From Streptomyces roseochromogenus subsp. oscitans DS 12.976 (GTDB taxonomy: Bacteria; Actinomycetota; Actinomycetes; Streptomycetales; Streptomycetaceae): 64,000 nucleotides of DNA. A model generated the notes under the pieces. It was not told where the DNA came from. It did no database searches and was given only the letters and a program-made list of their open reading frames with translations. The position numbers were made by a program, and so were the translations under genes. Of this stretch, positions 27,126 through 35,726 are shown piece after piece. Positions within the stretch are counted from its first letter, which is position 1. Each line of letters starts with the position of its first letter. Location of the stretch: contig NZ_CM002285.1 in the NCBI RefSeq assembly GCF_000497445.1, forward strand, positions 2,178,091 to 2,242,090, in the 5' to 3' direction.

Positions 27126-27160
27126 GGGCTGCCGCCGGCGCCGCGCACCGGCGGCAGCCC
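27126..27160 (+). terminator. Terminator after the D-Ala carboxypeptidase gene
   Basis: GGGCTGCCGCCGG (27126-27138) pairs perfectly with CCGGCGGCAGCCC (27148-27160), beginning eight bases after the stop codon and followed by CTTCTC. Confidence 0.8.
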
Positions 27161-27232
27161 CTTCTCGCACCGACGGGCGGCACGGCGGGAAATTCGTGTG
27201 CCTCCGTGGCCGCGGCGCGTTACCGTCACCTC

Positions 27233-27301
27233 ATGAACGTCACCGGCCGAAGCATCAGCGCGACCGCGCGAGCGACCAGCTCGCCGGTTGCCGCCGCCTG
27301 A
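27233..27301 (+). CDS. Possible 22-residue leader peptide before the AlaRS-like gene
   Basis: ATG at 27233 opens a frame reading MNVTGRSISATARATSSPVAAA and then stops. Six of 22 codons are alanine and three end the peptide. It sits 139 bases before the AlaRS-like gene, with a partly self-complementary stretch (CACCGGCGACCGG with the following CGGCCCGTCGGTG) between. Attenuation by alanine codons is attractive but speculative in such GC-rich DNA. No strong ribosome-binding site is seen. Confidence 0.2.
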   Translation: MNVTGRSISATARATSSPVAAA

Positions 27302-27439
27302 CGTCCCTCTCTCCACCGGCGACCGGAAAACGGCCCGTCGGTGTGACTCCGTGGCGTTCTCGCCTTCCTTCCCGGTGTGCTGCCGAGCGGTCCCGTTGTC
27401 CGGTGCCTTCCCCCGCCAAGACGCGAAGGAGCCACCCTC

Positions 27440-28606
27440 ATGGAAACGGATCGGGTAATCCGCACGTTCATCGAGTACTTCGAAGAGCGCGGTCATCGCC
27501 GGATCACCGGCTCGACCCTCCTGCCACCACCCGGTGACCCGGTGCTGTTCACCACCTCCGGCATGCATCCGCTCACTCCGTATCTGGAGGGGCGCCCTCA
27601 TCCATGGGGCAGGCGGCTGGTCAATGTGCAGCGCTGTCTGCGCACCACGGACCTGGAGGAGGTCGGCGACGCCACCCATCTGACCGTGTTCGAGATGCTC
27701 GGCACCTGGTCGCTCGGCGACTACGAGGGTCCGCAGAGTCTCGACTGGGGGTACGGGCTGCTCACCGAGGGGCTGGGGATCGATCCGGGCCTGCTGCACG
27801 CCACCGTCCATGGCGGCGACGAACACGTCGGCCCGGACACCGCTTCCCTGCGGGTGTGGCAGGACCGCGGTGTTCCCGTCGAGCTCACGGTGGAGGACAA
27901 CTGGTGGTCCAACGGCCCGGTCGGCCCGTGCGGGCCCGACTCGGAGATCTTCCTGTGGACCGGCGACACCCCGCCCCGGTCGACGCCCACGCGCGACGAC
28001 CGCTGGGTCGAGGTGTGGAACCACGTGATGATGCGGCATCGCCGGCTCGAGGACGGTTCCCTCGTGCCGCTGCCCCAGCGCAACATCGACACCGGGCTGG
28101 GCGTGGAGCGGCTGGCCTCGCTGCTCCAGGGCAGGTCGTCGGTGTTCGAGTGTGATGTCTTCGACCCCTGGCGCCGTCTCGTACCGACCCTGTGGCCCCT
28201 GGACGAACCATCGCTGCGCCTTGTCTACGACCATCTGCGCTCGGCCGTCGTGGTCATCGGCGACGGGATCCGCCCGGCCAACACCGGGAGGGGCTACGTC
28301 CTGCGCCGCCTGGTGCGCCGGGTGCTCACGGTGCTGTGGCGGGACGATCCGTCGCGCAGCCTCCACGACCTGCCGGACGAGCTGCTCACGCACACCCTCG
28401 ACCGCTTCCGGCAGGACCTGGAATCCGCCGTTGTACGCCGTCTGCTGCTCGACGAGGAGCGCCGGTTCCGCCGGCTCCTGGAGCGCGGGCGGCAGGTGCT
28501 CGCCCGGCGCCGCTTCCACGGCCCGCTGACGGACGAGGACTTCCACCACCTCCACGACACGCACGGGCTGCCCCGCGATCTGGTCATGAGCCTGCGACAG
28601 GGATGA
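27440..28606 (+). CDS. Stand-alone alanyl-tRNA synthetase-like catalytic domain protein
   Basis: The 388-residue protein is homologous to only the class II aminoacylation domain of AlaRS. Motif 2 is LVNVQRCLRTTDLEEVGDA, followed by HLTVFEMLGTWSLGDY; the SNGPVGPCGPDSEIF segment and motif 3 (QRNIDTGLGVERLA) are kept, as is DGIRPANTGRGYVLRRLVRR. It ends at the LHDTHGLPRDLV segment, where full AlaRS enters its editing domain. The editing and C-Ala domains are absent, about 880 residues being usual for AlaRS. It is therefore a paralogue, perhaps a tRNA-Ala-independent alanyl-activating enzyme, an aminoacyl-tRNA supplier or an accessory AlaRS. Confidence 0.85.
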   Translation: METDRVIRTFIEYFEERGHRRITGSTLLPPPGDPVLFTTSGMHPLTPYLEGRPHPWGRRLVNVQRCLRTTDLEEVGDATHLTVFEMLGTWSLGDYEGPQSLDWGYGLLTEGLGIDPGLLHATVHGGDEHVGPDTASLRVWQDRGVPVELTVEDNWWSNGPVGPCGPDSEIFLWTGDTPPRSTPTRDDRWVEVWNHVMMRHRRLEDGSLVPLPQRNIDTGLGVERLASLLQGRSSVFECDVFDPWRRLVPTLWPLDEPSLRLVYDHLRSAVVVIGDGIRPANTGRGYVLRRLVRRVLTVLWRDDPSRSLHDLPDELLTHTLDRFRQDLESAVVRRLLLDEERRFRRLLERGRQVLARRRFHGPLTDEDFHHLHDTHGLPRDLVMSLRQG

Positions 28607-28833
28607 CGGCGCGAGTGGCGCGGCCGTGGGTGGAACCGCCGGAGGTGGAACGGCCGGAGGCGCGCGGGGCCTTGAGGGCGACCGTGTCCCGCGCGGTCCG
28701 GCGCGCCGTGCGGGCCGGGCCGGACGGGCGGAACACGGCCATGTGCCATGCGTGCTACGACAGTTGGGACTGGACCTGGGCCGAGATCAGCTCCAGGTGG
28801 TCCAGGTCGTCGAGGTCGAGGACCTGCAGGTAG
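28603..28833 (+). CDS. Possible small ORF coupled to the AlaRS-like gene
   Basis: An ATG overlaps the AlaRS-like stop as ATGA and opens a 76-codon frame beginning MTARVARPWVEPPEVERPE and containing AMCHACYDSWDWTW. The coupling is typical of real gene pairs here, but the last 79 bases overlap the convergent oxidoreductase gene and no family is recognised. It may be chance. Confidence 0.25.
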   Translation: MTARVARPWVEPPEVERPEARGALRATVSRAVRRAVRAGPDGRNTAMCHACYDSWDWTWAEISSRWSRSSRSRTCR

Positions 28834-29678
28834 ATCCGCCGGGAGCCGATCTCGGCGTACCGGCCGATCTTGTCGACGACCTCGGCCGGGGAGCCGGCCA
28901 GGCCGTTGGCCTTCAGCTCGTCCACCTCACGGCCGATCGCGGCGGCGCGCCGGGCGACCTCCTGGTCGTCCCGGCCGACGCAGACGACGAGCGCGTTGGA
29001 GTACGTCAGCGCGTCCGCGCCGCGGCCGGCCTCCTCGGCGGCCGCGCGCACCCGGCCGAACTGCCGCTGGCTGTCCTGGACGGAGGCGAACGGGATGTTG
29101 AACTCGTCGGCGTACCGGGCGGCCAGCCGCGGTGTGCGGGTCGCACCGTGGCCGCCGATGAGGACCGGGATCTTCTGCTGGGCCGGCTTGGGCAGCGCGG
29201 GGGACTCGGTCAGGTCGTAGTAGGCGCCGTGGAAGTCGAAGGTCTTGCCGGCCTGGGTCGCCCACAGCCCGGTGACGATCGCGAGCTGCTCTTCCAGCCG
29301 CGGGAACTTCTCCTTCGGGAACGGGATGCCGTACGCCTTGTGCTCCTCCTCGAACCAGCCCGTGCCGAGGCCCAGCTCCACCCGGCCGCCGGACATCTGG
29401 TCGACCTGGGCGACCTGAATGGCGAGCACGCCGGGCAGCCGGAACGTTCCGGCAGTCATCAGCGTGCCGAGGCGGATCCGCTTGGTCTCGCGGGCCAGGC
29501 CGGCCAGCGTGATCCAGGCGTCCGTAGGCCCGGGCAGACCGTCGGAGTTGCCCATGCGGAGGTAGTGGTCGGAGCGGAAGAAGGCGTCGAAACCAAGATC
29601 CTCGGTGGCCTTCGCCACGGTGAGCAAGGTGTCGTAGGTAGCCCCCTGCTGGGGCTCGGTGAAGATTCGAAGGTCCAT
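28755..29678 (-). CDS. LLM-class F420-dependent oxidoreductase
   Basis: The 307-residue protein is a luciferase-like barrel with MDLRIFTEPQQGATYDTLL at the start, FFRSDHYLRMGN, RIRLGTLMTAGTFRLPGVLA and GRVELGLGTGWFEEEHKAYGI, all typical of the F420-dependent branch (TIGR03560-like). It probably reduces an unknown substrate with F420H2. The ATG giving MDLRIF was chosen because preceding codons lack family similarity. The gene is monocistronic and converges on the AlaRS-like gene. Confidence 0.85.
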   Translation of the reverse strand: MDLRIFTEPQQGATYDTLLTVAKATEDLGFDAFFRSDHYLRMGNSDGLPGPTDAWITLAGLARETKRIRLGTLMTAGTFRLPGVLAIQVAQVDQMSGGRVELGLGTGWFEEEHKAYGIPFPKEKFPRLEEQLAIVTGLWATQAGKTFDFHGAYYDLTESPALPKPAQQKIPVLIGGHGATRTPRLAARYADEFNIPFASVQDSQRQFGRVRAAAEEAGRGADALTYSNALVVCVGRDDQEVARRAAAIGREVDELKANGLAGSPAEVVDKIGRYAEIGSRRIYLQVLDLDDLDHLELISAQVQSQLS

Positions 29679-29913
29679 ACATCCATCCTGCACGCCGGCC
29701 ACCCCGTCAACCTCGCCGGTACCTCCCGGCACGGCCGTCCCCGGTCGGGTGAAAATCGCCTGCGGGGCCCGGGGCGGCGGCGCGGAGCAGTGACCCACTC
29801 GGGTGATGATCGTTGGGACGTCGGAGCCGGACCGACCGGCGCCCGCGCCGTACGGTGGCCGCCGTCGCGCGTCACCGCGCCGGCCCTGCGGGGCCGAGGC
29901 CGAGGAGGCCGTC

Positions 29914-30081
29914 ATGTCCGAAGAGAGTGGCTCTGCCGGTCAGCGTGCCGGATCCGCCGGTCCGCCGAAGGGGCTGCTGGAGCAGATGGAAGAGCTGATG
30001 GCGGCGTTGAACGCGGATCTGTCGGAGTTGGCTGATCTGCACGGCGGCCAGAGCGGTGCCAAGGAAAGCGAACTGGGCTGA
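29914..30081 (+). CDS. Small acidic protein of unknown function
   Basis: The 55-residue protein has a Gly/Ser/Pro-rich start and an acidic amphipathic helix LLEQMEELMAALNADLSELADLHGG. GAGGAGG lies eight or so bases before the ATG, supporting translation. It converges on the DUF6099-like gene. No function can be assigned. Confidence 0.6.
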   Translation: MSEESGSAGQRAGSAGPPKGLLEQMEELMAALNADLSELADLHGGQSGAKESELG

Positions 30082-30106
30082 CCCGCCCCTGCCGTGTCGC
30101 CCTCGC

Positions 30107-30598
30107 CTACAGGGCTCCCGACGGGCTGTTCTGATTGCCGTTCTCCTGTAAGGCCTCCTCCCGTGCCGCCAGCTTGCGCAGCATCTCCAGGACGCGGTCG
30201 CGCGACTCGTCGGCCGCGTCGATGGCCTCCATGCACTGCCAGTACGTCGTCTCGTCGGCCGCGGTGCTGGCCATGCCGACCAGGGCTATGCCGACCTCGC
30301 CGAGCAGACCCCCGAGGCAGAGCAGGGTCTCGCGGGCGTCGTCCAGCTCGGTGAGCTGGGCGGCGCGCAGATCGCCCAGGTCTATCTCGGGCGGGTCCAG
30401 GACTCCGCAGCCCCGGCCTGCCAGTTCGGTCAGGCCGAGTGCCTCACCGCGCAGCTCGGGCGGACCGGAGACGGCGAGCCTGCTGCCGATGGCCTGGGCC
30501 AGGGCCTGCGCCTGCCACACCTCCGCCATGATCTCGCCCGCGTCGGCCGCGCCCGCCAGGGCGCGCCTGCTGGTGAGGATGAGCCGAATCGCGTCCAT
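30107..30598 (-). CDS. DUF6099-like protein of unknown function
   Basis: The 163-residue, mostly helical protein starts MDAIRLILTSRRALAGAADAGEI and has QAQALAQAIGSRLAVSGPPELRGEALGLTELAGRGCGVLDPP, which I associate with the Streptomyces family DUF6099. No signal or membrane segment is present. The C-terminus is hydrophilic (QENGNQNSPSG). Its neighbours give no functional hint. Confidence 0.75.
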   Translation of the reverse strand: MDAIRLILTSRRALAGAADAGEIMAEVWQAQALAQAIGSRLAVSGPPELRGEALGLTELAGRGCGVLDPPEIDLGDLRAAQLTELDDARETLLCLGGLLGEVGIALVGMASTAADETTYWQCMEAIDAADESRDRVLEMLRKLAAREEALQENGNQNSPSGAL

Positions 30599-30764
30599 GC
30601 GTCGCCCCCGTCCTTCCGCGTGCTTCCCCGCACGCCTTCGTGAACTTCCCTGTTCACTACCCAGAGTGAAGGCGTGTAGGGCGAAAAGCCAGAGGTGAGG
30701 GGAAATTTGTGGACAACAATTCGGATTCGACGGGCGAATTGAATGCGGAGAGTAATAATGGAGT

Positions 30765-31133
30765 TCAGGATTCCGGCAGTTGACGGTCCTGCGCCCCGTC
30801 TTCCGGTCCCGGCGCCGGGAAGCGCTGTTCGTTGCGAGCGATCTTGGCGTCCAGGGCGGTCAGCGGGTCGATGCCGAGGACGTCACAGAACTGCAGGAGA
30901 TAGGCGAGGACGTCGGCGACCTCGTCCGTGACGCGGTGCGCGGTGCCGGGGTCGGCCATCACACGGGCTGACTCCTCCGGGGTCAACCACTGGAAGATCT
31001 CGACGAGTTCGGAGGCCTCCACCGAAAGGGCGGCGGCGAGGTTCTTGGGTGTGTGGTAGGGCTGCCAGTTCCGTGCGGCCGCGAACGCGGCGAGTCTGCG
31101 CTGGAGTCGGGCCAGGTCGAGAGGTTCCGTCAC
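30765..31133 (-). CDS. MazG-like nucleotide pyrophosphohydrolase
   Basis: The 122-residue protein resembles the short MazG/RS21-C6 class of house-cleaning NTP pyrophosphatases. The metal-binding EASELVEIFQW (ExxE) and TDEVADVLAYLLQFCD (ExxD) motifs are present. It would hydrolyse non-canonical or excess dNTPs to NMP plus pyrophosphate. The GTG start overlaps the stop of the AAA ATPase gene as GTGA, so the two are coupled; a GTG eight codons upstream is possible. Confidence 0.82.
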   Translation of the reverse strand: MTEPLDLARLQRRLAAFAAARNWQPYHTPKNLAAALSVEASELVEIFQWLTPEESARVMADPGTAHRVTDEVADVLAYLLQFCDVLGIDPLTALDAKIARNEQRFPAPGPEDGAQDRQLPES

Positions 31134-32326
31134 GTGTCCAGGTGTACCACTGACACGCCCCCGACCCCTGCGGCCCACGAGGCGTCGCTCACCGCGCCCA
31201 CGCACCGGATATGCCCGCGCTCGCCCATCCGGGCCGCCGTGCGCAGCAGTTCCCGGCGCTGGCACGGGTCGAGGCCGCGGTCGAATCCGTCGGCGAGGAC
31301 GGTGAGGGTGCGCAGGGCGTCGGGCACCTCGCCCGGCGCGTCCAGGGCCAGGACACCGGGTCCGGTCAGCAGCACCAGCGTCAGCGCGAGATAGCGCAGC
31401 TCGCCGTCGCCGAGCCGAGCCAGTTCGGTGCGCGGGCCCTCGCCGCGGTCGAGCAGGGCCCGTACCGTGCCGTCCGGCAGCGGTTCGGCGACCAGGTCGG
31501 TCACCGGGCCCGCGCTGCCCGCGTGCAGTGCCTCGACCAGCAGTCCGTGCCGGCGGGCGCACTCCGCGCGGGTGCGCCACAGCACGTCGGCGAGGTTGTC
31601 GCAGCCGGGCAGCAGCCGGCCGGAACCGGTGGGGACGGGCGTGCGCATGCACTCGGGGCGCGGGTCGCAGGGGAAGACCGACCGCAGCGCGACCACCATC
31701 TGCTCGGCCGCGGCGAGCACCTGGCGCTGCCCGTCCGTCTTGCCGGCCACCCGCAGCGGCAGCAGCGCGGTACCGAGGCGGTCGTCGGGGAGCGGGGCGC
31801 GGGTCACCGGGGCGGAGCCCGCGGTGTGCCAGGCGGCCTGCACGGTCCGGCGCCCGGGGTCACGCAGCGCGGTCTCCAGCAGCACGACCCCGCCTGCGGT
31901 CAGCCGCTCCCCCACGATCCTGCAGTCGGGCTCGGCCTGTACGGCGATGTCCAGCCGGACCGGCCCCTCGGCGCCATCGGCCGTACACCCGATCCGGAAA
32001 CCCCGCCGGCCGTCGGCGTCGGGGCGCGCCCGCTGCGGCACACAGGCGACCGGGTCCGGGAACGCCTCGTAGAGCGAGGCTCCGCCGCCGAGCCGGGCGA
32101 GCGCCTCGTACGCCGCGAGCGCGGTCGTCTTCCCCGCGCCGCTGCGCCCCGCGAACAAGGTGACGGACCCCAGCGGAAACCCGGCCCGCCGATGCCCGGC
32201 GAAGGCCGACAGCCGCAGCTCGGTGATCCTGGCCCGTACGTCGAGGGGGCTGCGGGACTGCGGGGGGACGGTCGCGGCGGACACGTCGGCCGCGGGAGGC
32301 TCAGCGGACACGGAGGGCACGGCCAT
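31130..32326 (-). CDS. AAA/SMC-like ATPase of unknown function
   Basis: The 398-residue protein has a Walker A motif GRSGAGKTTALAAYEAL near residue 60, a signature-like LARLGDGELRYLALTLVLLTGPGVLALDAP (Walker B about residue 320), and a long middle region, the layout of RecF/OLD-type ABC ATPases. The N-terminal 30 residues are Ala/Ser/Pro-rich and unconserved. It is co-translated with a MazG-like nucleotide hydrolase, an arrangement that hints at DNA or nucleotide quality control. No ribosome-binding site is obvious before the ATG. A long repeat array lies upstream. Confidence 0.75.
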   Translation of the reverse strand: MAVPSVSAEPPAADVSAATVPPQSRSPLDVRARITELRLSAFAGHRRAGFPLGSVTLFAGRSGAGKTTALAAYEALARLGGGASLYEAFPDPVACVPQRARPDADGRRGFRIGCTADGAEGPVRLDIAVQAEPDCRIVGERLTAGGVVLLETALRDPGRRTVQAAWHTAGSAPVTRAPLPDDRLGTALLPLRVAGKTDGQRQVLAAAEQMVVALRSVFPCDPRPECMRTPVPTGSGRLLPGCDNLADVLWRTRAECARRHGLLVEALHAGSAGPVTDLVAEPLPDGTVRALLDRGEGPRTELARLGDGELRYLALTLVLLTGPGVLALDAPGEVPDALRTLTVLADGFDRGLDPCQRRELLRTAARMGERGHIRCVGAVSDASWAAGVGGVSVVHLDT

Positions 32327-32718
32327 GTCCGGACGGTAGAACTCCGCCGACCCGACGAACCGTTTTCGCGTCGGGGCCTTCCTACGATCGGGTGGTCAGG
32401 CGGGCACCGGCGAGGCCGGGGGCACCCGGTCGAGTGACGGCGGGCGACCGACGCCTCGGCGGAGGCCACCGACCGGCGGGGCGGCCGAGAACCCGGCGGC
32501 GAGGCCGGACACGACTCCCCCGGCGCACACCACCGCACGGCCGCCGCTCCCGCCGCTGCTGCCGAATCACACCGGCCGCTTACCGGCCGACCGCCGCGGC
32601 TCCCGCCGGCCGCGGGCAACCGACCGCACGCCCAGGGAAGCCCAAGCCACCCGCTCATCCCGAACACCACGGGCACGGCCACCGCAGGCACCCGCACTCG
32701 ACCGCCAAACGCCTCCGC

Positions 32719-33176
32719 CCAGCCGCACCGGCGCACAGTCCTCTGCCCAGCCGCACCGCCGCAGGTAGCCACGCTCAACCGCCGCAGGCATCGCCCCAGC
32801 CGCACCGGCGCAGGCACCCGCACAGCCGCACCGCTCGGATGCCTCTGCCCAGCCGCACCGCCACAGGCAGTCACACTCAACCGCCGCAGGCATCGCCCCA
32901 GCCGCACCGCCTGAGGTACCCGCGCTCGACCGCCACAGGCACCCACTCAGCCGCACGCCCGGATACCTCCGCCCAGCCGCACCGCCGCAGGTAGCCACGC
33001 TCAACCGCCACCGGCATCGCCCCAGCCGCACCGACGCAGGCACCCGCACAGCCGCACCGCTCGGATGCCTCTGCCCAGCCGCACCGCCTGAGTTGCCCAC
33101 GCTCGACCGCCACAGGCACCCACTCAGCCGCACGCCCGGACACCTCCGCCCAGCCGCACCGCCGCACAGTCCTCCG
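32719..33176. repeat. Composite tandem repeat array built on CAGCCGCACCG
   Basis: The motif CAGCCGCACSG recurs 13 times at variable spacing of about 24 to 51 bases. Five unit types can be told apart, in the order A' C A B C' D E, C A B D' E' A''. The C-A-B blocks at 32748 and 32974 are 226 bases apart, which is not a multiple of three, so a coding repeat is unlikely. Nearly identical 28-base units (with GCGCACAGTCC or GCCGCACAGTCC) flank both ends. No intact gene lies between 32327 and 33312. Confidence 0.85.
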
Positions 33177-33312
33177 CCCAGCCCGCGAAGGCACCAACGC
33201 ACCCTTCGGGCAGCCGAAAGGCGTGCACCGTCTCCGCCGCTCAAGCACTCATTCACTCAGGCACTCAGCCCGACGACGCCCGCACAGCCTCGCTCCGCCC
33301 GGGGCCCCCGGT

Positions 33313-33702
33313 TCAGCCGCCGGAGGCGCCCGCGCCCTCCATCAGCCCGCTGACCTCGGTGCCGGGCGGGGTGAGAAGGAACACATTGCGGTCGACGCGG
33401 TGCATCCCGCTGCCCAGGCCGAAGACCACGCCCGTGCTGAAGTCGAGGACACGCTTGGCGACTTCGGTCTCCGCACCGGACAGATCGAGCAGGACCGGCG
33501 CGCCCGCCATCAGGGTCTCGGCGACCTCACGGGCGTCCGCGAAGACGTTGACCCGAAGGACCACGAACCGGCGCCGGGTCTCCGTCTCGGCATCCGGCAG
33601 CGAGCGGTGGTTCACCGCGGACGGCCAGGCGTCGCGCCCCCGCAACGGCACGACCTGGGCGAGCCCTTCCCACTGTTCATCGGTGACGTCGTAACGGTTC
33701 AC
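33313..33702 (-). CDS. sepF: Cell division protein SepF homologue
   Basis: The 129-residue protein has the SepF fold: RRFVVLRVNVFADAREVAETLMAGAPVLLDLSGAETEVAKRVLDFSTGVVFGLGSGMHRVDRNVFLLTPPG is contiguous here and covers the dimerisation and FtsZ-binding core. SepF anchors or organises FtsZ at the septum. The protein lacks the N-terminal membrane-binding amphipathic helix of canonical SepF, as in the extra SepF paralogues of Streptomyces. The GTG start (VNRYDVTDEQW) agrees with remembered paralogues and lies after GGGGGAG; ATG starts 10 and 15 codons upstream are possible. Confidence 0.85.
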   Translation of the reverse strand: MNRYDVTDEQWEGLAQVVPLRGRDAWPSAVNHRSLPDAETETRRRFVVLRVNVFADAREVAETLMAGAPVLLDLSGAETEVAKRVLDFSTGVVFGLGSGMHRVDRNVFLLTPPGTEVSGLMEGAGASGG

Positions 33703-33934
33703 CGGCTCCCCCCGACCTGACTCGCACTCCATGCCTGCACCAGCCAATTCTTACGCCAAGTCACCCGTTCGGCCCAACAGCGACACACTGCGCGACCGAT
33801 CCGGTGCCAAGCCGTCCGGAGTGTCAGTGACCTGCGGCACATGCGCGAATAAAGATCGCCTCTTACCTCTCTCATACCGTCCTCTTGACCCCGGGCCACT
33901 TGTCGGCCATCCGCCGCCGCTAGCGTCCGGTCCC

Positions 33935-35692
33935 GTGCACTTGGCAGAAACACAGCAGGTGACACCCGGCCGGCGGACGCAGTCGGCGGTGTCCGCCGTC
34001 CCGGTCGCCCGGGCCGAGGTTCACGGGGCTCCCGCGCAGTGGCATCGCGTACTGACGCTGCTCGCCGATGTGAGCCTGTTCATCGGCACCCGCACGGTGT
34101 GGACGCAGGCGGCCACACATCGTCTGGCCCTCGCGGCTGTCATCTCCGTCTGCTACGCGTCGATCCTGGTGACCGGCGTGCTCACGCTGACGGTCCGCCG
34201 GGCGCGCTCGCTGGCCCGGCTGGACGTGATCGTGCTCGTGACCGCGATCGCGCTCACCCTGTGCACCTGGGCGCTGAACCACACGGGCGGCGACGAGGCG
34301 GTGCTGACCACGCAGGCCGCGAAGGAGATGGTCCACGGGCACCAGGTGTACGACCACGCCTGGCCGTGGCTCTTCCGCCTCAAGGGCGTCGCACTGACGG
34401 CGACGACCACCGGCGGCTACGACTTCACCTACGGCTATCCCCCGCTGACGCCGCTGCTCACCGCGCCCTTCCTGTGGCTCGGCCACAACGGTGCCCCGGC
34501 GACGGCGGCGGTGACCGTCGTGCTGATCGTCGGCACGGTCGTCCTGTGGCGGCTGCTGCCTGCGCCGTGGCGCTCCGCGGCCACCATGCTCTGCCTGGGC
34601 TTCAGTTTTCTGCCGATGTACGCACGTCAGGGCTATCCGGCGATCGTCGGCCTGGTCCTGCTGGTGCCGGTGGTCGTGCGCTGGACGCGGTTCGGTGCCG
34701 GGGGCCGGCTGGCCGCCGCCGGGATCGCGCGGGCCGCGTGCCTCGGCGCCGCGTGCGCGGCGCAGCAGCTGCCGTGGTTCGTCACTCCGTTCCTGCTGGC
34801 CGGTATCTACGCCGTGCGCCGTGGCGAGCTGGGCGGGCGCGAGGCCGCGCGGGTGGTGCTGCGGATCGCCGGGATCGCGGTCCTCACCTGGTTGCTGATC
34901 AACGCCTACTTCGTGGTGAGCGAGCCGGGTCCGTGGCTGGAGGGCATCGCGCTGCCGCTGACGCAGGGCGCGGTGCTGCACGGCCAGGGCCTGGTGGGCA
35001 TCTCCCTGTACTTCACCGACGGCAGTGACCGGCTCGACTGGTACAGCCACGCGAGCATGCTGCTCGCCGCGGCCCTGCTGGCGCTGTTCGTGCTCTTCGT
35101 ACGGCGGCTGGGCCCGGCCGCGACCGTGCTGCCCTGGTGTGCCTTCTACCTGGCGACCCGGTCCCAGGACGGTTACTACCTGATGATGACGCCGCTGTGG
35201 CTGGCGGCGGCGATCACCGTGCCCCTGTCGGACTTCTCCCAGGCGTGGCAGCCGCGGCCCCGCCGGCTCACGGGACGGCGCCGCCGGCCCGCCCTGGTCG
35301 GGGCCGTGGCGCTGCTGGTGCTGCCCGCGCTGGTGAGTGCGACCCTCGCGGTGACGGGCAGACCGCCGCTGTCGATGGACATCACGGCGGTCCGGCACCC
35401 CTCGGCGGGCACGGTCTCCACGATGACCCTGAAGGTGACCAACACGGGCGACTCCGCGCTCACCCCGTACTACATGATCACCACCGGTCAGGGCATGAAC
35501 CGGTACTGGTCGCAGGTGCACGGCCCGGCCACGATCCCCGCGCACACCACGGCGACCGTCGAACTCCGGGCGCCGTCCGGCAAGTTCACGGTGCCGGCGA
35601 ACAAGGGAACCCGGATGCGGCTGCGCGCGTTCACGGCGGCCCCGCAGACGCTGTCCACACGGGATGTGAAGCGGGCCGAGCTCGACGGCTAG
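33935..35692 (+). CDS. Multi-span membrane protein, GT-C glycosyltransferase-like
   Basis: The 585-residue protein has about ten hydrophobic segments. An early extracytoplasmic loop contains GGDEAVLTTQAAKEMVHGHQVY and GYPPLTPLLTAPFLW, which recalls polyprenyl-phosphate-sugar-dependent GT-C transferases (acidic residues in the first loop, YPPL before the third span). The C-terminal 100 residues are soluble and beta-rich, with MTLKVTNTGDSALTPYYMIT. The GTG start, 13 bases after a TAGCGT stretch that may be a -10 box, suggests a leaderless mRNA. The specific sugar and acceptor are unknown. Confidence 0.7.
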   Translation: MHLAETQQVTPGRRTQSAVSAVPVARAEVHGAPAQWHRVLTLLADVSLFIGTRTVWTQAATHRLALAAVISVCYASILVTGVLTLTVRRARSLARLDVIVLVTAIALTLCTWALNHTGGDEAVLTTQAAKEMVHGHQVYDHAWPWLFRLKGVALTATTTGGYDFTYGYPPLTPLLTAPFLWLGHNGAPATAAVTVVLIVGTVVLWRLLPAPWRSAATMLCLGFSFLPMYARQGYPAIVGLVLLVPVVVRWTRFGAGGRLAAAGIARAACLGAACAAQQLPWFVTPFLLAGIYAVRRGELGGREAARVVLRIAGIAVLTWLLINAYFVVSEPGPWLEGIALPLTQGAVLHGQGLVGISLYFTDGSDRLDWYSHASMLLAAALLALFVLFVRRLGPAATVLPWCAFYLATRSQDGYYLMMTPLWLAAAITVPLSDFSQAWQPRPRRLTGRRRRPALVGAVALLVLPALVSATLAVTGRPPLSMDITAVRHPSAGTVSTMTLKVTNTGDSALTPYYMITTGQGMNRYWSQVHGPATIPAHTTATVELRAPSGKFTVPANKGTRMRLRAFTAAPQTLSTRDVKRAELDG

Positions 35693-35726
35693 CCATGGCT
35701 GACGTGAGGCCTAGCCAGGGCTGACG

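Noticed and set aside
32567..33256. 229-codon minus-strand frame rich in RRCGWAE-type repeats
   Set aside because: It translates the composite DNA repeat; the 226-base super-period changes frame, so the peptide repeats are a by-product.
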